From the NCBI RefSeq assembly GCF_009389715.1, contig NC_052393.1:3224001-3288000 (forward strand): a DNA stretch of 64,000 bases, given 5' to 3'. Position numbers and translations under genes: made by a program. This document shows positions 44,201 to 56,794 of the stretch, piece after piece; within the stretch, counting starts at the first letter, position 1; every line of letters starts with the position of its first letter. Source of the DNA: Phoenix dactylifera (lineage: Eukaryota; Streptophyta; Magnoliopsida; Arecales; Arecaceae). Below the pieces are notes generated by a model. The model was given only the letters and a program-made list of their open reading frames with translations. It was not told the DNA's origin and made no database searches.

Positions 44201-47200
44201 TAGGATGTTAGCACCTAGGAAAATGCATAGTTACTTGGAGAAAGGTTTTAATCTCATCCTATATATTGGTTCGTATTTGTATTTTGTGCTTGCTAATATG
44301 ATTCAGCCTATATCTCAACACTAATTTTATTGGTCTAATGAATCAATATATTTCCATATATTGGCTAATATCATATCAAACTATTGGCTCAAATTTCCTA
44401 CTCCATTTTAGAATTTTAAATTACTTTTGAATATTAAATTTTAAAATCAATACTTAAGATGGAAGTTAATCACTGGTTTATTAGTTGAGATTCCAATATT
44501 TTGGTTCCTAGTGGTATTAACTTTTTTCTGAGACTAAACCAGAGGTTTCCTAATTTTGGCAGTTTTGGTTGGTTCTAGTCTAGTTTTGGTGACTTTCGCC
44601 TGACTGAAATTAGCTATAGATGCTTCTTAAGTATTATTTTTGTATTTACAATTATATTGAGGTTATTTCTTTATTTAAGCACATTAGCTAGATAATATTA
44701 ATTTTTCATGATTTTCTTCCTTTTGCTTGAGTTACAAACAAGATAGATAATGAATATAACCTTGATTGGCTGAGTGGCTGAGGTGTAAAAGAAAGGCCCT
44801 CATCATAGCTTATTACAAAGACTAATTTGAACATCTAAATATGAGACATTTGAATGGTGTATCTCTTTGTATAAAAAAAGATACATTCTTTAATTACATG
44901 CAAATGATTAAATAGCCACTTAACTTGAACAATATCAGAATTCAACATATTTGTGGGTCCTGTTAGAAAATGAAAAAGATTTGAATGCACTCGGCACTAA
45001 AAGGTTTTAAAATTGATAACTATAATGAATTTTCAAACATCTGAAGTTCAAGAAAGAAATTTATACATTATATATAATATATACACGACAAAAATTAACA
45101 GTATACTAACACAGTTATACTCATATGTTATACGAATGCTAGCCTAAGATTATCAAAACTAAACAAATAAAGAATGTACTCAGTAGAAAACTTTCTGAAA
45201 TGTTATGTAGTAACTTTTTCTTGACTTTTGTTTTCTACTTTTCTTCAATTTCTCTTAAAATTTTTCTCAAATCTTTTAGGCTGAGACTCGAAAACTTGGA
45301 GCAAAACTTCCAAAATCACCAAAAACTGCTGAAATCAGAACTCTATAAACCCGGGCAAAACCGAAACCCAATTTTTTTCAAATCTTGGTTCCTACAATAT
45401 GGACCATAATCTCGGAAATCTTGATATCCTAGTTTTCCAGAATTTTCATCATAACCAAGATGTTGCGTGATCTATGTAACTAAATACCTTTCGTTGAAGG
45501 CAAGTTACAAGCATGAATATCTATGAACTTTTTTCATTTCATTTCTTGCTATAATTACATCTTCTACTTAATCCTTTCACTTTTACCTTCAATTTGCTAA
45601 TTTAGATTTTTAGCTTTCAAGCTTTCATAATTCTAATTGATGGGTTCATTTAGATGTACATAGGTTCATTTAGATGCATTGCTTATCCCTTGCTGAACCT
45701 ATGCTGATATTATGTGCAGTATCTGTGAATTGGATAGGAGTTATCTCTGTCTTTTCTGAAATTTATAAATTTTCTTTCTATCCTAGAGATTATCATCATT
45801 GAAGATCTGCCTTGTGTGCATGATCTGCTAGATGGAAGTAGTGTAGAGTATATTGTGTGTTTTGTTTATGCCAAACTGGAACTTTACTAGTAGTTGTTGC
45901 TGTCATCGTTTGAAGACTGGTTTGTGCTGTATCTGTACTTGGCTAGAGGATAGATAATGGTCAGTTCTGTGTGAATGCTCGGACTAAGATGCCTTTAGGG
46001 GGTTCATGTTGTTGGATTTTATCATCAAATAAATGACTGAAATGACTTGTTCTATAAAGGATAGAGCCAATGAGATATATAAGAAAGTGGAAGATCTGAA
46101 GTCCATTAGAGGACGAAATCAAGATGCAATTTTGGCTGCTTGTCTATATATTGCTTGTCGTCAAGAGGACAGACCTCGAACTGTAAAGGGTATGGCTGAC
46201 ATCTTATACTAGTCTCACTCTGAATTTATCATTTGGTATGTAAACTTCCTCAAGTCTTCTATTTCCAAATAGAAATCTGTTCTGTTGCCAATGGAGCTAC
46301 AAAAAAGGAAATTGGTCGGGCAAAAGAGTACATTGTAAAGCAGCTTGAAGTTGAGATGGGTCAATCAATGGAAATGGGCACTATACATGCCGGAGATTTC
46401 CTGGTCAGTTTCGGTGTTATACCATATCTTCCCTTGGCTAGATTTTTTTATATATATGATTCATATTTTGCCTTTTGTTTTATAAATAGCCTTTTTTGTA
46501 GTTAAGATATTATATACCCCATCTTTGAAATTTGCAGTAGCCATTTTACTATAGTTTCTCAGTTTTGTTATCCTTTAATTTTGCAGCGGCGTTTTTGTTC
46601 GCATCTTGGCATGTCTAATCAAGCAGTCAAGGCTGCTCAAGAAGCAGTCCACAAGTCAGAAGAGCTTGATATAAGGTACATATATGGAAAGTTGATCTGT
46701 AGAAATTTTTGACAGATGCCTTTCACTTTCTGATTCCCTTTCTGTGATCTAGGAGATGTTCCTGATGTATCACCTACAGTTTCCTGATTGGTCTAACTAA
46801 TCTAATAACTTCTCTTCCATGTAGTAAGCATCATTGTTGAAGTCCTTCTCCCTCTTCTGAACTGGCCTCATCATAAGTTCGAGGATGCTTTTTAGACCTC
46901 CTCTGGTCTATCCAATTGTCATGACGGCTAGCAAGCTTTCTACAGTCTGCTTGTACAGTTGTGCAACTGAAGGGCTTTAGGGTGACATATAAAGCCTTAA
47001 GGGTGCCTACAAGCATGCTATCTAATGACAGAATTCCATGCTTTATCTGAATAAATTTTTTTAGTACCTTGAACATTTTCTTATATTAAAAATTTTGAAT
47101 CTAGATAGTAATTTTATATATTGCTAACATAATCAATTAAAATATTTATTGAAACAGTCAAGATGCATGAACATAGATAAATATTTTCTTTTGACATTTT

Positions 47201-50200
47201 GGTGACTATTATGAGCTGACAACTAAATCCTCATTAAATAATTGGCATGGCAATAAATGCACTGATACCAATTTAAAGAGTCAGTACGTATTGCTGCAAT
47301 TGGACTCCAAAAGGCTGCTTGGTTGGCAGTTTTAGCAAAATGGTTTTATTGAATTCCTAAAATGAGCGAAGTTTATAAGATCACCAATTACTTACCTTTC
47401 ATGAAACCTGTTTTGGAGAAATTGATTTGTCATGAAACCTGAAAAGTGAGTTTTCTAAATAGGTTGGCCCCTTTCTGTTTATCTCCACCCCGTAGGAACT
47501 ACGAGATCAGCCCAAAGACGCCTTCGGCATCCAGGGGTCATGGACCGCCCACAGAGCCTGTTCAATCTTTAAAGTTGGCTTCTTTCTTTTTTCCATGAAA
47601 CCTGTTTTACGGAAATCATGTTTTATGATCAATCAAAACTTACAGGCAACCAAAACAGGCCCTTTTTTTGTTCATTTTACTGAAAAGAATTCTCAATTTG
47701 TAAATTTACTTGATGTTATACTAGAAATAATTTTTTTTCTGCATGAAATGTCTTAAACTGTTGTGTATGTTGCTTAGTTGGGTGCACTGCTAACTTTCTA
47801 GGTTCTTGGGTCAATATATAATTCATGAAGTTGCAGTTGTCTAGGATTTCAGAGCCTTCAGACTCATTAAAAGTAGCTCTGCCTACACCGGTGCTTATGC
47901 TGCACCATGAGTCACATTTAGTCATCTTTTAATTGTCATAAGACAAGCAACCTAAATATATGATTCATATGTATAGAACATAGATTGTGAAACTGAAAAG
48001 AATCCATTCTTTTTAACTAGATGTATACAAATATGAAGGGTCTTAAAATGAAGTCTAATTTTTGTAAACATCAAAGTCACAAACTCTGCTCCTATTGACC
48101 AGTGAATTGAGAATAGTTACTAGAATGAACCTTATTCAAAACATCTTCCTGGCATTTGTTCTCATCTATGCTAAATGATGCCATTTTGCAAAATCTATTG
48201 ACCTTTTTTAATGAAAATACTTTGGATTAGACTATGCAGTGTATGGAACTGTATGTACAGCATATCCACCTTTTCTACATGTGTGTATTTGCTTTGTCCA
48301 GTGTTGCACAGGATGAATTCGAGCTTTTGTAAATTGTAAAAAAACACCATGCTACAACCTGCCATCACTGGTTGACACTATTTCAATTTGGTTAGAGACA
48401 ATTGATATTGCTTTCAATTTCCCTACTCAAGCTAGATACTAGATAATGCTGGCATTTGTTTTGTTATTGGTGCCTTGTAGTCAAAGTCAACTACACTGCT
48501 TTTTGGTAATGGTAACGTGGCACAGTTGTCAGGATCAAGTGTCATTGATCCAATTAGGATAGGTGAAGTGTCAAAATGTAGCTAAAGCACGTTATTAGAA
48601 GAATCTTTTGGTGCTGCGAGTGTCTTGTCTTAAACTTTTATCTTACTTTTCATGATGGCTCATAGCTCAGAGTTTAGATTCTTTCTTGGGAGGATATTGG
48701 AGCAAGGATATGCAGGGCCCAATTATTTCAAAGAGGCATGTTTGACACGGGGAAACATTTGATGCCATAATTGTCTGTCCTTTATTGTATTGGGATGACT
48801 GACTGACTGCTGGGGTGTTGACTGGAAAATCCTACTGTGGATTCTGAACATTTAGAGTGTCACCCTATGTTTAGAGAACTTGATATAGAATCTTTTAGAA
48901 ACAGTCAAGTTCCAAGGCTCTGTATATACTTGTCAAGGAATGATCCTTCAGGAGAAGTTTGCTAAAAAGAAGCTAGTTTTGAGTGGATGTGAACTTTTTG
49001 CCCAAATGAATATGATGCTTAGTCTCCTATGCAACTTCTTTTGGATTTCTTGGTGCTAGATTTTCATTCACTTAATAATCTAGGACTGTGAGTTGGAGAT
49101 GTAGTCTTGGGTGTCAGATGGGTTCATGTTCAGACGTAAAGATGCATAAAAAAGAAAGTATGACATGCTGTACGCTCTGGAATTTGGAACTTGAGGAATG
49201 AAAAGATCTGTTTTGAGAAACGCAGTGCGTCAAGGGAGTATGAAGAAGGAAGTTGTGATGCTGGTCTTGGGGCTAAGTGGTTTTACTTGTGCAAAAATGA
49301 CTTGTTTGGGACTTTCATTTCTGTATCTGTTTGTTTATTTTTTCTTTTTCATTATCACACTTGCCATTTTCTTTTGTTGGATCCTTTTCTTTCATTTAGT
49401 TATCATGATAATTTAGAGGTTCCATATTATGTACTTAGACCTTCTCTACCCTTAAAACTTTTGAATGGCTATTTCTGCTGAAAAAGGAAGAGGTAGAGGA
49501 GTTTTTGTTATATGAAATCTGTATCTAACAATTCACAATGCAAAACTTATATCATATCCAGATATTACAATTCATAGGGACTTTGATGTGGATGAGTCAC
49601 CCCATTTTTACTAGTCAAGTGATTAATAGTGTGATTCACACTGTTTTGACAAATTTTGTATTGATTTCATTCATGTCGTTATTGCTGAGATTAGGGTAAT
49701 ACTACAGATTGTAGCATGTGGATAAGAACCTCTACCTCATTTTACAGTACCTCATTTTACAGTAGGTTACATTGCTGACAGCTGCAAGTCTGCGGTTATC
49801 ATAATCCAAATCCATGAACTGTTCACTTTTCTAATAAATTGATGTTGCATCTGGTTTCATCTCTTCCATATTCTTTAGTTTTGTTTGATTGACATTTTAT
49901 GTCAAAGTTGATGTGTGTCGAACAATGGCATTGGTGGATTTTACACTGTCAAGAAAATTATCTTTCGCAGCAAGTAGTTCAGTTATTGAGATTGCTATGC
50001 CATCTTAAACCAGAACCCCTTAAACTTTTAGGGATAGTTTGTCTCGTATCTTGTTACTTTGCTCCAACTGTAGGAATGTAAAATATGAATATGTTCCTTG
50101 AATTTCTATTAATTAATCAGGATTTGCAACAACCATTGCTTTTGCAGGAGGAGTCCTATATCAATTGCAGCAGCTGTCATTTACATGATAACTCAGCTTT

Positions 50201-50441
50201 CAGAGGAGAAGAAACCTCTAAGAGGTTCAGAAACCATGTCATTGTCATCTGTTAAATCAGTGTGTTGTGTTTTCATCCTTTAGGGTGCTAACAGTGATAT
50301 GTTACAGATATCTCATTGGCTACGGGAGTGGCAGAAGGCACTATAAGGAATTCATACAAAGATCTTTATCCCTACGCTGCAAGGATCATTCCAGCCTCAT
50401 TTGCCAAGGAGCAAGATCTCAAGAATCTCTGCAGCCCATAG
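41243..50441 (+). CDS. TFIIB: Transcription initiation factor IIB (TFIIB), 7 exons, intact
   Basis: General RNA polymerase II factor that joins TBP-bound promoter DNA to the polymerase in the nucleus. Exons: 41243-41595, 42389-42413, 46060-46189, 46273-46403, 46587-46675, 50148-50224 and 50308-50441 (TAG). They add up to 939 bp, 312 residues, the usual plant TFIIB length. The N-terminal zinc ribbon has Cys6, Cys9, Cys26 and Cys29. The B-reader S-E-W-R-T-F lies at ~42-47. Two cyclin-like repeats follow, with [17 protein letters not shown] in the first and [12 protein letters not shown] in the second. All junctions are GT..AG and in phase. Exon 2 is only 25 nt. Introns 2 and 5 are about 3.6 and 3.5 kb, while introns 3 and 6 are 83 bp each and intron 4 is 183 bp. 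The GA-rich leader directly upstream fits a housekeeping promoter. Confidence 0.96.
47489..47566 (+). other. short plastid-DNA-like insert in TFIIB intron 5
   Basis: The stretch from CGTAGGAACTACGAGATC through GACGCCTTCGGCATCCAGGG to the CCTGTTCAAT segment resembles plant plastid inverted-repeat DNA as I remember it. It is GC-rich amid an AT-rich intron. If confirmed it is a nuclear plastid DNA fragment of about 80 bp. From memory only, no alignment. Confidence 0.45.
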
Positions 50442-51945
50442 TTCATAATTAACCAGTTGCAGTAGAGCTACTCGAAAAATTCAGGACTGGCAGGTAGCAT
50501 AGTGTGACTGATGGAGGCCATAAAAAATGCTTCACCAAACCACTCTATTTCCCACTCCAGTCCCAGCCGCATGGCGATTGTTGGGATGATACATAGAGCT
50601 CACCTGTCACCCGCTGATCGTGTGTACCGTACCAATCCCCAAACTGCTATGAGGGACTGATGCTCTCAGCGTGGAATAGAGTGGTGCTGGGAATCAGTAC
50701 TTTCTGTTATGATACAAGGAGAATGCTCACATTCTTCGAGATGGACCTGTGAGTGGATTTCTGAAACAAACCTCAAGGAACAATTTTCCTTTTATTTACT
50801 TTCGCATTTTTCCCCTCTCAACATGTGAATAGGTTTCTGAATGTCTTTGCGTGATGAACTAACACCACCTTCCAAAGCAACCTAATCAGGTGGCTGTGGA
50901 TACACATTTTAATTACCAGTCAGTCTGCCAAGCCTGTGACACTAGGCTAGGATAATGATAACTTTATAACCTGTGCATTTAATAGTTTTTGCCATGTAAT
51001 TGAGCTTGAACCTTTGTAATTATACAAGTGATTCGACAGCTTTCTGTATCTGACCATTTAATTCTTGATTAATGTTCTACATAAAATATGAGATCAGATA
51101 GCATGTTCTATTACGATGTTTTTGCAGTACTATCCTGGCTTGACAAAAAGGTTATTCAGAGTGACCTTTGATTAATAAAAAATTGGCGTTACAGGTTCGT
51201 GCTAACCTTTTATTGGCAGGCAATTAACACCCGGCCTTCTTCGGTAATAGTTTATGGTTTTTGTTCTACTTATATGGTTAAGGCGATCCATGTGGTCATC
51301 CAAATTTGGTATGTGTCGGTCGCCATTGCGGAGCTCAAAATTTGAGCAGAGAAAGTTTTGCCCTTTTTCTTTAGGAAGAAAATAGAAAGAGAAAAGATGA
51401 TCGGTTTTAGTAAGCGTCCGTGTGCTTGGTCGGAGCGCTGTTTCTCTGCTGTGGGTTCTGGTACTGGCTACGTTTCCTGCACAGAGCACAGCTGATGGCT
51501 GATGAATAAAGGTCTTCATGCCGAAGCCAATGGTGAGACACTGCACCATTATTTCCATGACGAGCAAGAAACTTATCAGCGAACATGGAGCAGTCCTGTT
51601 GGGCATTTCCAGTTAATCTTTCGTGCTGCCACTGTACAGGCTGAATGATCAGGGAGCAATTGGAAAGTTCAACATAACTGGACTTTTTTATTTTGAGTTG
51701 CCAATTGATTTCCTCCAATAAGATTGTCAAATTTGTATGTGGTTGTTACTCTTGTAGGTTACTTTGATATTAGGAGGAGAGGTTAATCTCTGTCTTTTCT
51801 ATTCTATATCCATCGTGCTCTAAGGGGGTTGACTCTTAACTGAAATCCATTGTCTATTCTAATCTCTTTTCCACTTGGTAAGAGGCAATGCCATCCGAGC
51901 AAGTGCATGATGGTTTATCTTGTTAAAAATAAAAACTAAAGGTTT
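50442..51945. other. 3' flank of TFIIB and spacer to the Copia element
   Basis: Holds the TFIIB 3' untranslated region in its first part. Open frames at 51202-51730 on the minus strand carry no known motif. Confidence 0.45.
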
Positions 51946-51949
51946 TTAA

Positions 51950-52131
51950 TATTAGGAACATCGAATAATCCTTCCCTTAAACCACTCTTCCGATATTCCT
52001 GCACCGGCTGCATGATCCATGTATATCTCCAAAGATGTGATCACTCCCAGTTGATTGTTCCGTTAACACTTCTCCCTCCTATATGTATCTCACAACTAAA
52101 TAGAAAAGCCATCAAGATTTCTTCTGCTATA
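51950..52131 (+). repeat. left LTR of the Copia element
   Basis: 182 bp, starts TATTAGGAACATCGAATAAT and ends CTTCTGCTATA. It differs from the right LTR at 11 positions, all transitions and no indels. Confidence 0.85.
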
Positions 52132-52189
52132 TGGCATCAGAGCGCTCCTTCCTCCAACGTCCTTTTCTCCTTTCTTTTTTCTCACGGCT

Positions 52190-55100
52190 TCCAGCGATTC
52201 CTCCAATGCCGCTACTGCTGTTGGTAATATCCCCACCACCACTACTCCGCAACTGATCTCGATCAATGCAGCAACCCAACTTCCTCTGAAGCTTACGTCG
52301 TCTAACTTCTCCTCCTAGCGTGTCCAATTTGTTTCCCTCCTCATCGGCTATGATCTCATGGGTTACGTTGACGGTACAAACCCATGTCCGCCGAAGGAAG
52401 ACCTGTCCTCCTCTTCCTCCTCCGCTTCAACGTCTCCTTCTCCAGCGTATCTTCTCTGGTTTTGGGAGGACAAGCTCTTGCTTCATGCAATACTGGCTTC
52501 CGTTTCCGAAGCCGTTATCCCACTAATTGCTATGTCGGAGACGTCTCATACCGTTTGGTCGAAACTATCTCGACTCTGTGCCAATCGTTCTCGTACCAGA
52601 GTCATACAGCTAAAGGAGGATCTTACCCATATCCAACGTGGTTCACGATCTGTAACCGACTTCTTGCATGCTGTGAAGATCATTGCTGATGAGTTAGCCG
52701 TTATTGATACATCTCTCTCAGCAGACGACATTACTCTTCATGTCCTTAATGGACTCGGACCAGACTATCAGGATATTGCTACTCCAATTCGTGCTCGTGA
52801 GAATCCTCTCACCTTTGAGGAACTGCATGATCTGTTGCTCGGCCATGAAAGCTATATTCAGTGCCTAGAGACGTCCACGTCCACTCTGGTTGCAACTGCT
52901 AACTCCACCCAACGCCGGGCTTCCAACTTCCACAAGTACCCCAACATGAAGAACTCTCGACCTCATTCTGGCAAGTCTAGGCCTCATCGTCGTCCTAATA
53001 TGGCCTCCATCACTTGCCAACTTTGCGATATTCTAGGACACTCTGCTAAAACTTGTCGTGTGTAGCCACGACCTAGCGTCTCTGCCAACTGTGCATCTCC
53101 TACCTTTTCTTCTTCAAACAAGAAATGGCTAGTTGATTTGGCGGCATCCCACAACATCACTTTCGATCTTGCCAATCTCTCAATTCACTCCGAATATGAT
53201 GGCACAGATGAGGTTGCCATCAGTGATGGATCAGATTTGCGTGTAATACATATCGGCTCTACGACCATTCCCTCTCCCACTCGTTCCTTCAAGCTTTCTA
53301 ATACTCTCTGTGTTCCGTCGATTAATACAAACCTAATTTCAGTTTATAGCTTCACTAAAGACAATGATGTCTTCCTGGAATTTCATCCGTTTCACTTTCT
53401 TGTGAAGGATCGGAGAACGGAGGCGATGCTTCTTCAAGGTAGATGTCAAGATGGGGTTTATCCACTACCACCATCAATGAAATCTGCTTCTGCTACTTCC
53501 TTGGTCTGCAAACGAACTGCCATTGAAGTCTGGCATCGCCGCTTAGGCCATCCCTCCAACAAAATTCTTTCCAGAGTACTTAGTCGTTTTTCTATACCCA
53601 CTCTGTCTTCCTCACATGGGAACTCTTTATGTATTTCATGTCAGTGCAATAAAAGTCATCGCCTTTCCTTTCGCCGAACTTCTCTGACGAGTACTCGTCC
53701 ATTAGAATACCTTTACATAGATGTTTGGGGTCCAACAAGCTACTGCTCCATTGACGGCTACCGCTACTATGTGATCTTTCTTGATCACTACACCAAGTAC
53801 TGCTAGTTTTTCCCTCTCGTTCACAAATCCGACGTTTTATCTATCTTTCAAAAACTAAAACTTATGCTCGAAAAGCAATTCAGTTATTCTATCACAAAGC
53901 TCTACTCTGATGATGGGGGTGAATTTACCAAACTTCAACCCTATCTCCTACTTCATGGCATTAGTTGGTATACCACTGCACCCCATACTCCCCAACAAAA
54001 TGGAACGAGTGAACGCCGACATCGACAAATAGTTGAAACTGATCTCACTCTTCTTCGCCAAGCCTCTCTTCCATCTTCTTTTTGGTCTCATGCTTTTCAA
54101 ACTGCCGTCTACCTCATCAACCGGCTGCCTACTCCTCTTCTCACCAACAAATATCTGTTTGAAGTACGCTTTGGCCGACCCCCTCATCCGGCAAAACTCA
54201 GGATCTTTGGCTATCAGTGTTACCCTTGGCTCAAACCCTATGCATCCAATAAACTTGATCCCAAGTCGCATCCTTGTCTGTTTCTTGGCTACTCTACATC
54301 TCAAAGTGCCTACAAATGCACGGATCTGGAATCCTCCAAAATATACATCTCCTAGCACATTATCTTCGATGAGGCTCTCTACCCGTTCGCCACTATTCGC
54401 TCCTCACCTTCGGCCTCTCCAAGGGAAGCTTTAGCAGATTTTCTGATGCCGCTAGTACCACCAATGGTTACAACTTCACCTGACATATCTTCTCTTGTGG
54501 GCTCATAATCCACCAATCTCCCTGCAGGTAACTCTCCACAACAACTTGAGCCATTACCTTCTCCGGCTCCACCTGTTTCATCCCCGAGCATCGTCCCGGT
54601 TCCCGTTCTGCCTCCTCCACCTCCCACTCATACTCGTATACACCCAATGATCACCAGATCTTGCAATCATATCTTTAAACCTAAACAACATTATCTTGTC
54701 ACCAAGCATCCCCTTCCTCCACCCATTGAGCCCACCTATGTTACACAAGCACTTAAAGATCCTCATTGGCGACAGGCCATGTCAGATGAGTTCACTGCCC
54801 TCGTTCGCCATGGGACTTGGGACCTGGTACCCTGTCCGGCTTCTAGCAACCTCGTTAGGTGCAAGTGGGTGTTTCAGATCAAAAGACACCCTGATGGATC
54901 CATTGCTTGGTATAAGGCACGGCTTGTTGCCAAGGGCTTTCATCAACGCCCAGGGATTGACTATACCGAAACCTTTAGCCTTGTTGTGAAGCTAGTTACA
55001 ATTCGGACGGTGCTCGCTATTGCAGTTTCGAAGGGTTGGCATCTATGGTAACTGGATGTTAACAACGCTTTCCTTCATGGCACTCTCACTGAGCGAGTGT

Positions 55101-56211
55101 ACATGGCTCAACCTCCTGATTTTCTTGACTCTGCTTCACCTTCTCATGTCTGTCGATTGAAGAAATGAATCTACGGTTTAAAACAGGCTCCACGTGCCTG
55201 GTACCAGGAACTCGCTCGTGTCTTCTTCATCTTGGTTTCTTTAACTCAAAGGATGATTCATCATTGTTCATCTATCACAAGGACTCCATTATCATATACA
55301 TCCTTGTATACGTGGACAATATCATCATCACTGGAAATCACCCAGCAGAGATCTCCCATGTTGTCCACAAGCTAAGCTCTAGCTTCTCTCTGAAAGATTT
55401 AGGCCCACTGCATTTTTTTCTTGGCTTCGAAGTTCTCTCTACTACTCAAGGTCTGTTTCTTTCCCAGCACAAATACATTCGGGACTTTTTGGATCGTTCT
55501 CCCATGAGTGGCACTAAGGCTATCACCACCCCTCTTGGTACCAAAGAGCACCTGTCTTTGGATAATGGCTCCGGTGCCGTGGACAGTACTACCTATCACC
55601 GCATAATTGGAGCTCTTCAATATCTCGGCTTCACCAGACCTGACATTACCTTTGCAGTAAACAAGCTTGCTCAGTTCATGCATAGACCTACCATGCAGCA
55701 CTGGATAGCAATGAAGCGAGTCTTGCGCTATCTCAAACACACCATCCATCATGGTATTCTTCTTCGTCGGAGCCCAAACCTTACTCTTCGTGCATACTCA
55801 GATGCAGACTGGGCAGGTAACCAAGATGATCGGACTTCTACCACGGGCTATATCATCTTCCTTGGTGATTGTCCGATATCATGGAGCACACGGAAGCAAC
55901 GAGCCATTGCACGCTCTGCCACTGAAGCAGAATACCGGACTCTAGCTACTTCATCCTCTGAATTAGTCTGGATCCGATCTCTTTTAAAGGAACTCGACCT
56001 TCAGATTCCCACTGCACCCACGCTATTCTGTGACAATATTGGCACTACGCAGCTTAGCCTTAATACCATCATGCATTCTCGCATGAAATATATTGCCATT
56101 GATTTGCACTTTGTTCATGATCTGGTCACCAAGGAAATCCTGACTGTATCTCATCTCAGTACCCTTGATCAGCTCGCGGACCTGCTCACCAAGGCTCTTC
56201 CTCGCCGGTAG
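52190..56211 (+). pseudogene. Copia Gag-Pol polyprotein, interrupted by stops
   Basis: Gag (UBN2 type) about 52250-53060 with a zinc knuckle C-Q-L-C-D-I-L-G-H-S-A-K-T-C. The protease site reads W-L-V-D-L-A-A-S instead of the usual D-S-G-A-S. A GAG-pre-integrase segment (H-R-R-L-G-H-P-S) precedes the integrase core with D-V-W-G-P, D-D-G-G-E-F and H-T-P-Q-Q-N-G. RT starts near 54770; its catalytic box reads Y-V-D-N instead of Y-V-D-D. RNase H is at about 55790-56130 (Y-S-D-A-D-W-A-G and T-E-A-E-Y). In-frame stops include 52316, 53063, 53804, 54353, 54506, 55049 and ~55166, several at conserved Trp or Gln positions, and one frameshift lies near 55225. Despite these breaks nearly all of it stays in one frame. 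Confidence 0.9.
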
Positions 56212-56270
56212 TTTCATCTGCTCAGTTCCAAGATCAGTGTAGCTAATGGTACACACGTCTTGCAGGGCCA

Positions 56271-56452
56271 TATCAGGAACATCGAATAATCCTTCCCTTA
56301 AACCACTCTTCCGATATTTCTGCACCAGCTGCATGATCCATGTATATCTCCAAGGATGTGATCACTCCCAGTTGGTTATTCTGTTAACACTTTTCCCTCC
56401 TATATGTATCTCACAACTAAATAGAAAAACCATCGAAATTTCTTCTGCTATA
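56271..56452 (+). repeat. right LTR of the Copia element
   Basis: 182 bp, pairs with 51950-52131 without gaps; about 6 percent divergence. Confidence 0.85.
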
Positions 56453-56654
56453 TCTAAAAGAAATGAAAAACTGCTGACATACCCGTTATATGAACAAATA
56501 TCCCAGCATACTGGATTATATTAGCTAGAGTGTTGGAATATTATGCAATGATGAGTGTTGGATGCTAAAGTACGTAAAGACACGGAAGCAATAAGAAAAT
56601 GTGGAATAAAACTTGATAGCTGAAAATAAGAATATAATATAAAAGTAAGCATAA

Positions 56655-56791
56655 AATTGTGCAGACTTATGCAAGCGTATGTCTAATTAGATATTATTTA
56701 TATAATAAAAAAATATTAGATACTTATAGAGGGCCAAGAATCTAAATAATATCTTTTTAGCTAACCTTTTTGGATAAGAGCTTTTATTACA
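56655..56791 (+). repeat. solo LTR related to the TRIM-like element
   Basis: It contains GTGCAGAC near its start, and its end (AATCTAAATAATATC, TTTTTAGCTAACCTTTTTGG, then TTATTACA) closely follows the LTR end at 38300-38353. No PBS or second LTR follows. This second copy supports the reality of the TRIM family. Confidence 0.6.
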
Positions 56792-56794
56792 GAC

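Larger units (their letters stand above)
51950..56452 (+). mobile_element. Ty1/Copia retrotransposon with both LTRs, 4.5 kb
   Basis: Two 182-bp LTRs (51950-52131 and 56271-56452) flank a single polyprotein frame in Copia order (gag, protease, integrase, RT, RNase H). The primer-binding site TGGCATCAGAGC directly follows the left LTR at 52132. Flanking pentamers TTTAA and TCTAA form an imperfect target duplication. LTR ends read TA..TA instead of TG..CA in both copies. Compact size and short LTRs fit small plant Copia lineages. The element is inactive because the polyprotein has many stops. Confidence 0.9.

Noticed and set aside
44755-44800. tRNA-like string (GGCTGAGTGGCTGAGG) in TFIIB intron 2
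   Set aside because: No cloverleaf could be folded and no B box follows at the right distance.
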